Program-made: the position numbers and the translations under genes
The notes under the pieces: generated by a model
What the model saw: the letters and a program-made list of their open reading frames with translations, nothing else
Told to the model about the DNA's origin: nothing
The model's database searches: none
Source: CAYNJF01 sp964351745
GTDB lineage: Bacteria > Pseudomonadota > Gammaproteobacteria > Berkiellales > Berkiellaceae
Assembly (NCBI GenBank): GCA_964351745.1
Contig: CAYGPI010000016.1
Location: 1-33,367 of the forward strand
Direction: 5' to 3'
DNA: 33,367 nucleotides
Part shown: positions 1-6,745 of the stretch, piece by piece
Layout of the letters: each line of letters starts with the position of its first letter
Numbering within the stretch: the first letter of the stretch is position 1

Positions 1-225
1 ACATTGGTAGCGACAGGTCTTGGCTCAGATGACGATGATATTCAACTAGATAATAACAATAACCATCATCATCATCACCAAAATACACATGCTTCTCAAC
101 CAAGACGTGCTTCACCTATTCGCCAACCTCAAACTCAGTCTGCACCAACGAGAGCGAAAGAAGGCTCTACAGATGAGTTGGATTACTTAGATATACCTGC
201 TTTTTTGCGACGCCAAGCAGATTAG
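1..225 (+). CDS. ftsZ: Cell division protein FtsZ, C-terminal fragment
   Basis: FtsZ is the tubulin-like GTPase that forms the cytokinetic ring. Only its last 74 codons are present; the gene enters from outside the window, so there is no start codon here. The fragment begins with the end of the globular domain (TLVATGLG). It continues into a variable linker with an acidic DDDD run, four Asn and five His in a row, and a Pro/Gln/Ser-rich stretch. It ends in DYLDIPAFLRRQAD, the conserved C-terminal peptide that binds FtsA and ZipA in proteobacteria. lpxC follows 95 bases downstream on the same strand, the usual ftsZ-lpxC end of the division and cell-wall cluster. Identity is secure from the terminal peptide and the neighbour. 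Confidence 0.95.
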   Translation, partial: TLVATGLGSDDDDIQLDNNNNHHHHHQNTHASQPRRASPIRQPQTQSAPTRAKEGSTDELDYLDIPAFLRRQAD

Positions 226-248
226 AGTATTAACTTGTGATATCATTA

Positions 249-284
249 TTGACTGAGTCAGAGGAAGACCTTATGCTCAGTCAA
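249..284 (+). repeat. Hairpin between ftsZ and lpxC
   Basis: Perfect 9-base arms TTGACTGAG (249-257) and CTCAGTCAA (276-284) enclose 18 bases. Inside them a second small stem, AGG/CCT around an AAGA tetraloop, can form. No T-run follows, so it is not a classic intrinsic terminator. It could stabilise the ftsZ 3' end, attenuate transcription into lpxC, or act as an operator. The function is inferred only. Confidence 0.45.
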
Positions 285-319
285 AACTGCGCGAAACAGC
301 TAATGTAATCTAGAGGAAC

Positions 320-1258
320 ATGCCTGTAATGGTTAAACAACAAACCTTAAAAAATGTCATACGAGCAACAGGAATAGGTGTTCATACAGGAGAAAAGGTA
401 TTTTTGACCTTAAATCCTGCGCCTATTAATACTGGTATCGTTTTTGTAAGGACGGATTGCAATCCGCCTGTTGAGATTCCAGCAAAAGAAAAATACGTTG
501 GTGATACTACTTTTTGTACGGCATTGGTTAAGGATGGCGTTCGAGTTGGCACGGTTGAGCATCTTCTTTCTGCATTGTCAGGTCTAGGTGTTGATAATGC
601 TAGAATTGAGGTTAGCGCCCCAGAAATCCCGATCATGGATGGCTCAGCAAGCTCATTTGTTTTTTTGATACAGTCTGCTGGCTTTGAGGAGCAATCTGCA
701 CCTCGACAGTATATTAAAATTCTTGAGCCAGTTGAGGTTAGAGAAGATGATAAATGGGCCCGTATTGAGCCTCATGACGGTTTTAAAATTAACTTCTCAA
801 TAGAATTTGATCATCCTGCTTTTAGAACAAGTACTCAAGAAGCTGAAATTGATTTTGGTATAACTTCGTATGTTAAAGAAGTCAGTCGTGCTAGAACGTT
901 CGGATTTTTAGCGGACTTTGAATGGTTAAGAGCCAATAATTTAGCTTTAGGCGGTAGTTTAGATAATGCTATTGTTTTGGATGACTACAAAGTGATAAAT
1001 GATGATGGTCTAAGGTATGATGATGAATTTGTTCGTCATAAGATTTTAGATGCCATCGGTGATTTATATCAGCTCGGTTATCCTATCCTTGGGGCTTTTA
1101 GTGGTCATAAGTCTGGACACAAGCTAAACAACAAGTTGAATAGAGCTCTTTTAGAGAATAAAGCCGCTTGGGAATTAGTGACGCTTGATAATAAAAAGTC
1201 AGCGCCTCTTGCTACCGCGATGCCTGATTTAGCATCAGCAGCCATCCCTGCAGTATAA
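320..1258 (+). CDS. lpxC: UDP-3-O-acyl-N-acetylglucosamine deacetylase LpxC
   Basis: Zinc-dependent deacetylase for the committed step of lipid A synthesis in the cytoplasm: it removes acetate from UDP-3-O-acyl-GlcNAc. It has 312 residues, against about 305 in E. coli. Visible family signatures are TVEHLLSAL (E80 and zinc ligand H81), SRARTFGF (the Thr that binds the tetrahedral intermediate), RHKILDAIGDL (zinc ligands His and Asp) and GHKSGH near residue 265 (general-acid His). Start: the first ATG (320) lies only 3 bases after the GAGG box. The ATG at 329 gives MVKQQTLK, which aligns with the usual family N-terminus (MIKQRTLK) but sits 12 bases from the box; either is possible. It ends facing ispG across a shared terminator. 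All catalytic residues look intact. Confidence 0.97.
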   Translation: MPVMVKQQTLKNVIRATGIGVHTGEKVFLTLNPAPINTGIVFVRTDCNPPVEIPAKEKYVGDTTFCTALVKDGVRVGTVEHLLSALSGLGVDNARIEVSAPEIPIMDGSASSFVFLIQSAGFEEQSAPRQYIKILEPVEVREDDKWARIEPHDGFKINFSIEFDHPAFRTSTQEAEIDFGITSYVKEVSRARTFGFLADFEWLRANNLALGGSLDNAIVLDDYKVINDDGLRYDDEFVRHKILDAIGDLYQLGYPILGAFSGHKSGHKLNNKLNRALLENKAAWELVTLDNKKSAPLATAMPDLASAAIPAV

Positions 1259-1265
1259 TATTTAA

Positions 1266-1300
1266 AGGCTCTAAGGCAGAATTTTCTTTCTTAGAGCTTT
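1266..1300. terminator. Bidirectional terminator between lpxC and ispG
   Basis: Stem GCTCTAAG (1268-1275) pairs with CTTAGAGC (1290-1297) over a 14-base loop. AAA precedes the stem and TTT follows it, so a U-tract forms on either strand. It lies exactly between two convergent genes. Strength is not measured. Confidence 0.7.
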
Positions 1301-1303
1301 CAA

Positions 1304-2611
1304 TCAGGCTATTTCTGGTTGGCCATACTTCTCATGAATATATGTTTCGACAATTTCTATAAACTCTCCACAAATATTATCACCCCGTAAAGTTTTATAC
1401 TTCTTTCCATCTTTGAAAATAGGTGCCGCTGGAGTTTCGCCTGTTCCAGGTAAGCTAATACCTAAATCAGCATGCTTACTTTCACCAGGCCCATTAACGA
1501 CACATCCCATCACAGCAAGGTTTAGCTCTTCAACGCCAGGATATTGTTTTTTCCATAGGGGCATTTTTTTGCGGATATGCTTTTGAATATCTTGTGCAAG
1601 ATGTTGAAAGACCGTGCTTGTGGTGCGACCACACCCTGGGCAAGCTGTCACCATTGGCGCAAAGGCGCGTAAATTAAGTGATTGTAAGATCTCTTGGCAT
1701 ACTTGCACTTCTTTAGCTCTATCTCCACCAGGCTCAGGCGTCAGTGAAGCACGTATGGTGTCCCCAATCCCTTGTTGAAGAAGTAGGCTTAAGGCAGCGG
1801 TGGTGCCAACGACTCCTTTGGTGTCCATACCAGCTTCAGTTAAACCAAGATGAAGGGCGTAGTTACTCACAGAGGCTAAGCGAGTATAAACTTCTAAGAG
1901 CTCTTGGACCTTGCTAACCTTAATAGAAATAATAATTTTATTTTTGGGTAACCCTAGACTTTCTGCAAACTCAGCGCTGCTAAGGGCAGAAAAAATCAAG
2001 GCATCAATTGTCACTTGTGATGCAGGTTTAGGATTGGCTAGTTTGGCATTGTCATCCATCATCTGAATAACCAAGTCCTGATCTAGGCTGCCCCAATTAA
2101 CACCAATACGAACAGGTTTGTTGTGCTTGATAGCGACTTCAATCATGGTTGCGAAATTTGTGTCATGTTTTTTCTTAAACCCAACATTGCCAGGGTTGAT
2201 GCGGTATTTTGCAAGCGCGTCAGCACACTCAGGAAATTCTGTTAATAATTGATGGCCAATATAGTGAAAGTCGCCAACTAAGACAGGATTTTTCCAACCC
2301 ATTTCAATCAATTTTTTTCGGATGGGGGCAACTGCTTGAGCACTTTCTTTATTATTGACAGTGATTCGAACGATCTCAGAGCCTGCTTCCCATAATTCAA
2401 AACATTGCTTCGCTGTGGCTTCTACATCAGCTGTGTCTGTATTGGTCATGGATTGGACAACAATAGGATGTTGCCCCCCAATCATAATGCCACCAACATT
2501 AACAGAAATCGATTGATGCCTTGGCTGAGGCAAAGTGGTTGAAAATTTATTGTGGGTGTTTAGCCAATCTTCTTGATGGTTGTGTTTTGTTTTTATGGTC
2601 AGATCACTCAT
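1304..2611 (-). CDS. ispG: 4-hydroxy-3-methylbut-2-enyl diphosphate synthase (flavodoxin), long form
   Basis: Also called GcpE. This [4Fe-4S] enzyme of the MEP isoprenoid pathway reductively converts MEcPP to HMBPP. The N-terminal TIM-barrel half starts at about residue 35 with the SVNVGG and VVQSMTNTDT motifs. The cluster ligands are C324 and C327 (ACPGCGRTTS) and C370 (VMGCVVNGPGE), followed by the conserved Glu. At 435 residues it is about 60 longer than the 372-residue E. coli enzyme. The extra length is an N-terminal extension and insertions, including one between the second and third Cys. Such longer versions occur in other proteobacteria. The ATG at 2611 is preceded by a weak GGAA box. 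A 495-base gap separates it from the divergent cyclase gene. No damage is seen. Confidence 0.95.
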   Translation of the reverse strand: MSDLTIKTKHNHQEDWLNTHNKFSTTLPQPRHQSISVNVGGIMIGGQHPIVVQSMTNTDTADVEATAKQCFELWEAGSEIVRITVNNKESAQAVAPIRKKLIEMGWKNPVLVGDFHYIGHQLLTEFPECADALAKYRINPGNVGFKKKHDTNFATMIEVAIKHNKPVRIGVNWGSLDQDLVIQMMDDNAKLANPKPASQVTIDALIFSALSSAEFAESLGLPKNKIIISIKVSKVQELLEVYTRLASVSNYALHLGLTEAGMDTKGVVGTTAALSLLLQQGIGDTIRASLTPEPGGDRAKEVQVCQEILQSLNLRAFAPMVTACPGCGRTTSTVFQHLAQDIQKHIRKKMPLWKKQYPGVEELNLAVMGCVVNGPGESKHADLGISLPGTGETPAAPIFKDGKKYKTLRGDNICGEFIEIVETYIHEKYGQPEIA

Positions 2612-3106
2612 TTGCTTTTCCAGCTTTAATCTTTGGTTTTTGTGAAAAATTCAGTATTAAACTGATGGCCATTTATATAAAACCCAGTTGTCGCCATCGT
2701 ATGTCCAACAGAGTTATTGATTCGCCACGTTCATTCTTAAAGAAGTAAAAGGCAGCTGACACAAAATTACTCTTAAAATTTTGACAGCTATGTGTTGCTT
2801 TAAGGGCAATAAGAGGGCGAGGGGTTTCAGGCGACCTAAGCACCAATAATCCTACTACAAGCTAATCAATCAAGAACAAAAATATTACCATAATCTGTGC
2901 CTTCTATAACCATAAATCTTATAAATTTGGGGTTTTTCATCTTTTATCTTATAAATTCCATCATTCTTCATCTAGCTAATAGGTAAGTTGCCTATAATGA
3001 AAAGTAACGACTAAAGGTGTCAGTGAGCCATAAACATATTTATAGTTGATTAACTTCCTAATGTTGTGTTGTACTTTTATTCATAGCCAAAATATAGAGA
3101 AATCCA
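2612..3106. other. Divergent intergenic region, ispG / diguanylate cyclase
   Basis: These 495 AT-rich bases hold no gene I can support. A perfect TATAAT lies at 2993-2998 and could be a -10 for the cyclase, but no good -35 sits at the right distance. A second weak pair is TTGATT (3047-3052) with TGTACT (3070-3075), spacer 17. A G-rich patch lies around 2815-2840. I looked for a cyclic-di-GMP riboswitch and did not recognise one. Confidence 0.4.
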
Positions 3107-5236
3107 ATGCGTTATTTATCACCAAGTAGGGCTGTTGTCGCTTTGCTATTGCTTCTAAGTGCAGGGTTGCTTTGGGGATCATATTACTTTTTTGACATCG
3201 TAAAGACACGTTTAGCTTATCAAGAGTTCAAGCAAGATGCTGTGAGGGATGTTGTCTTAGTTGAGCAGGCTTTTAGGATGACTCATGAAAGCTTGATGTC
3301 CATTCGATCTTTGTATAGCGCATCAGATTTTGTGTCTTTTAAGGAATTCGGTATTTTTTCTGAGCCCGTGATAAAGAGACATCCAAGTATACGATCTTTG
3401 GAATGGATACCGGCTATTAAGCAAAATGATATTTTAGCTTTTGAAGAGATAGCTCAACTTGATTTTCCAAACTATAGGATATTTAGTCAAAGTAACCCTG
3501 AAGCTCGCGCCCCTATCTCGAAATCTTGGTCTTATCCAGTACTTTATATTCATCCACTAAAGGGCAACGAAGCAGTTTTAGGTTTTGATTTAGGCTCAGA
3601 TGAGGTTCGGCTATCTACCATAGAGCAGGCACGTGACACAGGCCAAGGCGTTGCCACGTCTAAAACTCATTTAATACAAGACACTAGTGCGACCGACACT
3701 AAGAGTGGCTTAATTTACATCTTGCCTTTTTATCAAGGTCCTTCTAACACGATTTATCAGCGCAGAGAAAATATTGTTGGTTTTGTGTTAGCTGTTATCA
3801 ACCTTGATGCTTTGATCTTAGAAACTGGGATAGAGATGAGCAGTGCCTTTAAGGTCCAACTGCTTGAAGAAGGTGAGATTAGCGTAAGAGATAAAGAGCT
3901 CTATTACCTAAATAAAACGATTGAATTTGGAGGAAAAGATTGGATCGTTCAGGTGACCTATAGTCAAGATGTCTATACCACATATGATTGGTTTCCAATG
4001 ATGGGGCTAGCTATCATGTTGCTGATATGTCTGTTGTTTTGGGGGATTGTACTATGGCATCGCTCAACGAATAAACGAGCGTCGAATCTTATAGAGCAAA
4101 AAACAAAAGAGTTATCATTTGCTAATAGTATGTTAACGTCTATCCATGTCGTAGCACAGCAATTTATTAATGATGAAAAGCCAGAAAGATATTTTGATAG
4201 AATGTTAAGGGATCTGCTTACCTATACAGAAAGCGAGTTTGGTTTAATTGCGCAGGTTCTTTACAAAGATGGTAAGAGTTATTTAAAGACACTTTCTTTT
4301 GCAAAATTAGCGTGGGACTATGATTCAAGAAAGTACTTTCGAGATCATGCACAAGAAGGCATTGTGATTGATGATCATCATAGTTTGTTTGGTTCAATTT
4401 TAGAGACGCAAGAGCTAGTCATTATCAATGATGTGACTTCTGATCCACGTCCACAGGGTTTAGTTCATGGTCGTCTTGATTTAGCACGGATGATAGGGAT
4501 CCCTTTCTATTCCAGCAGTAAAATGGTAGGGGTGGCGTGCTTGGCGAATCGAGCAAGCGATTATGAGCCGAGCCTTGTCGATAAATTGAATCCTTTTATT
4601 AGCAATTGTGGTTACATTATTACAGAATACAAAATTAAACTTGAGCGCTTAGAGCAAGAAAATCAGAACTATAATCGAGCACGCAATGATATCCTTACAC
4701 AATTGCCTAATCGATTTTTGTTTCAAGAGCAAGGTGAGAAGCTGTTGGATTTGGCGATCCGTAAAAAGCAACAGTTGGCAGTGATGTTTATTGATTTAGA
4801 TGATTTCAAACCCGTGAATGATCTACATGGTCACGATGTGGGAGATCAGTTATTGGTTGCTATCACGACTATTTTTAGAAGCAACACACGAGGAAGTGAC
4901 TTTATAGCAAGGCTTGGCGGTGATGAATTCGCTATTATTTTAAGCGCCATTAGTGGGCGTGAAGAGCCTGAAAATTTAGCTCAAAAACTGCTAACCATTT
5001 TTGAGAAGCCCATTGCCGTGGATAATTTGCAGCTGCAGGTTGGTTTAAGCATAGGATATGCCTTATACCCTGAGAATGGTTATAAACTTGATCATTTGTT
5101 AAGTTGTGCGGATGCTAGCATGTACCAAGCTAAACGAGCAGGGAAGCATCAGGTGCACGGTTCTCATGACAGTCGTGTGAAAGCAGTTGATGAGCCTCGT
5201 CATCAAGAGAAGCACCCGGATGACAAGACTTCCTAG
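3107..5236 (+). CDS. Membrane diguanylate cyclase (CHASE-GAF-GGDEF)
   Basis: Predicted inner-membrane sensor that makes cyclic di-GMP from two GTP. It has 709 residues. TM1 is at about 9-29. A periplasmic CHASE-type sensor follows (about 40-290; conserved features such as SIRSLEWIPAI). TM2 is at about 294-318. A cytoplasmic GAF domain (about 345-510) precedes a GGDEF domain. The catalytic signature RLGGDEF is intact (GGDEF 604-608). RGSD (595-598), five residues upstream, fits the RxxD inhibitory I-site, so product inhibition is likely. There is no EAL or HD-GYP domain, so it should only synthesise. The C-terminus is a charged His-rich tail. The signal sensed cannot be read from the sequence. 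Its stop lies 6 bases from the stop of convergent dciA. Confidence 0.92.
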   Translation: MRYLSPSRAVVALLLLLSAGLLWGSYYFFDIVKTRLAYQEFKQDAVRDVVLVEQAFRMTHESLMSIRSLYSASDFVSFKEFGIFSEPVIKRHPSIRSLEWIPAIKQNDILAFEEIAQLDFPNYRIFSQSNPEARAPISKSWSYPVLYIHPLKGNEAVLGFDLGSDEVRLSTIEQARDTGQGVATSKTHLIQDTSATDTKSGLIYILPFYQGPSNTIYQRRENIVGFVLAVINLDALILETGIEMSSAFKVQLLEEGEISVRDKELYYLNKTIEFGGKDWIVQVTYSQDVYTTYDWFPMMGLAIMLLICLLFWGIVLWHRSTNKRASNLIEQKTKELSFANSMLTSIHVVAQQFINDEKPERYFDRMLRDLLTYTESEFGLIAQVLYKDGKSYLKTLSFAKLAWDYDSRKYFRDHAQEGIVIDDHHSLFGSILETQELVIINDVTSDPRPQGLVHGRLDLARMIGIPFYSSSKMVGVACLANRASDYEPSLVDKLNPFISNCGYIITEYKIKLERLEQENQNYNRARNDILTQLPNRFLFQEQGEKLLDLAIRKKQQLAVMFIDLDDFKPVNDLHGHDVGDQLLVAITTIFRSNTRGSDFIARLGGDEFAIILSAISGREEPENLAQKLLTIFEKPIAVDNLQLQVGLSIGYALYPENGYKLDHLLSCADASMYQAKRAGKHQVHGSHDSRVKAVDEPRHQEKHPDDKTS

Positions 5237-5242
5237 TTATCT

Positions 5243-5719
5243 TTATTTCGACTCAGCTAGTTTAAGTAAGATTTTTTTTAAGGCAGCACTTTCTTTAGAA
5301 TCTGATAGTAAATTAGCGGCTTGAATAAGGCTTTCTTGGCTTGCGGTAGAAATAGGAATGCACCTACTAGAGGTTGGTACCGCTTGTGACGCTTGTGTTT
5401 TGATTGCGATGTGAGGTGCCACTTTGATGGTAATATTTTTAAGGCCTGCCCAATGCTTATGCTGACGCAATTTTTCTCTTAGTTCGGGTATCATATAATT
5501 TAATTTTGTCGCCCAACTTCCAGAGTCGGCTAGCAAAATTAAGATGCCTTTTTGGTAAGCACCGAGCTGGACATGGCTAGCAACTTCTGGTGCAATAAAA
5601 TCCTCCAGATTGAGCTCTAGCTGATTATACTGAAAAACCTTTTTTAAAAGCTCTCCAAGCGAAGAGCTTTGATGGTGTAGTATGTCAGTTATTTTTTTTG
5701 CAGATTGCTTTTTAGTCAT
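5243..5719 (-). CDS. dciA: DciA-type replicative helicase loader (DUF721)
   Basis: 158 residues. The family binds DnaB helicase and helps load it at the origin in bacteria without DnaC. The body (about 12-110) shows the DUF721 pattern: an N-terminal helix ending in a leucine-rich stretch (LGELLKKVFQYNQL). Then comes a KH-like core with hydrophobic strands (GILILLADSGSWATKL) and the PELREKLRQ helix. The C-terminus is Ser/Lys-rich and variable. Context supports the call: in Pseudomonas this family also sits between lpxC and secA, divergent from an M23 peptidase gene. Here the two starts are 15 bases apart, so their promoters must overlap each other's coding ends. No clear ribosome site precedes the ATG at 5719. 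Confidence 0.82.
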   Translation of the reverse strand: MTKKQSAKKITDILHHQSSSLGELLKKVFQYNQLELNLEDFIAPEVASHVQLGAYQKGILILLADSGSWATKLNYMIPELREKLRQHKHWAGLKNITIKVAPHIAIKTQASQAVPTSSRCIPISTASQESLIQAANLLSDSKESAALKKILLKLAESK

Positions 5720-5734
5720 GAATGATGAGGTTTA

Positions 5735-6610
5735 ATGTTAAGTTTTTCGTATAAAAATGGGTTTAAAGATAGCATATTTTTTGTGGTTGGCCTATTGGTA
5801 GGTGGTTGTGTTGTTGGCGGTTTAGTCTATTTAAGCATGAAAGACAAGAGTGATCCTAATACCTCAATGATTCAGTCATTTAACCAGGATAAGGAGCAGC
5901 TTGATGATTTGAAGCATAAAGCCGAAAGAACTTTTGATGCGATTATTTTAAAGATAGCAGATCTTCAAGGTCAGGCTATCACGATGGATGTTAAAGTAAA
6001 AACTGTAGCTGAAAGTTTGAACGTAGCGTTATCAGATGAAGATAATCATCGTTTTATGGCAAGTTACCACCTCGGTATTGAGCAGTCAGATATGAATTTA
6101 TATGCGGCATTAGCTTCTTTGGAGTATCGATTATTGCAAAGGGCGCAGCAGCTGCAAGCTTTAGAAGAGCTTTCAAAAATTAAAGTTTTGACTGAGAAAA
6201 CAAAGCTTGCAGGGACTGCTCAAATTGTTAGAGGTTGGATTTCATCACGCTACGGCTCGAGAATAGATCCATTAACAGGGGCCCGTAAATGGCATTCTGG
6301 TGTTGACATAGGTAGTCATCACGGCACAGAAGTCCATGCTGTTGCTACAGGAATTATTACTTTTGCTGGAGAAAAGGGTGGGTATGGCAACACGCTTGAG
6401 ATAAGTCACGGAGATGGATTATTAACAAGGTACGGTCATAATCAAAGCCTGTTAGTAAAAGAAGGCGACGTGGTGCATAAAGGGACAGCCATTGCCTTAG
6501 TTGGAAGTACTGGGCGTGCGACTGGGCCACACGTACACTTTGAGGTTAGGGAGCATGGTTTAGCTGTAGATCCAGCTAAATACTACCCACAATTTAGCAA
6601 GAAAACTTAA
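5735..6610 (+). CDS. Membrane-anchored M23 (LytM-type) endopeptidase
   Basis: 291 residues. An N-terminal signal-anchor (about 12-33, Gly/Val-rich) places the protein in the inner membrane facing the periplasm. A helical, probably coiled-coil linker (about 45-155) leads to the LytM domain (about 165-280). Zinc-site residues are present: H187 and D191 in HSGVD, and H266 and H268 in HVHFEV. It should therefore be active, cutting peptidoglycan cross-links or regulating amidases, unlike degenerate NlpD or EnvC proteins. The ATG at 5735 follows a GAGG box by 4 bases. It is divergent from dciA and upstream of secA, the same arrangement as in Pseudomonas. The specific cleavage partner is unknown. 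Confidence 0.92.
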   Translation: MLSFSYKNGFKDSIFFVVGLLVGGCVVGGLVYLSMKDKSDPNTSMIQSFNQDKEQLDDLKHKAERTFDAIILKIADLQGQAITMDVKVKTVAESLNVALSDEDNHRFMASYHLGIEQSDMNLYAALASLEYRLLQRAQQLQALEELSKIKVLTEKTKLAGTAQIVRGWISSRYGSRIDPLTGARKWHSGVDIGSHHGTEVHAVATGIITFAGEKGGYGNTLEISHGDGLLTRYGHNQSLLVKEGDVVHKGTAIALVGSTGRATGPHVHFEVREHGLAVDPAKYYPQFSKKT

Positions 6611-6745
6611 ATGGTCTTTAATTTAAAAAATATGCCTCCATATACTTCAATTGGGATGTATTTTTTATGTTGTGCTATTTGTGTCCCATAATCTGTTAAA
6701 ATGCTTCAAAATTAATTGAAATCTAAATATTAAAGTGAGTTCAGT

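Noticed and set aside
2521..2748. 75-codon plus-strand frame over the ispG start
   Set aside because: Begins inside ispG antisense, has no ribosome site and no recognisable features.
2750..3106. Cyclic-di-GMP riboswitch before the cyclase
   Set aside because: The conserved GEMM core and tetraloop receptor could not be found; only a G-rich patch is present.
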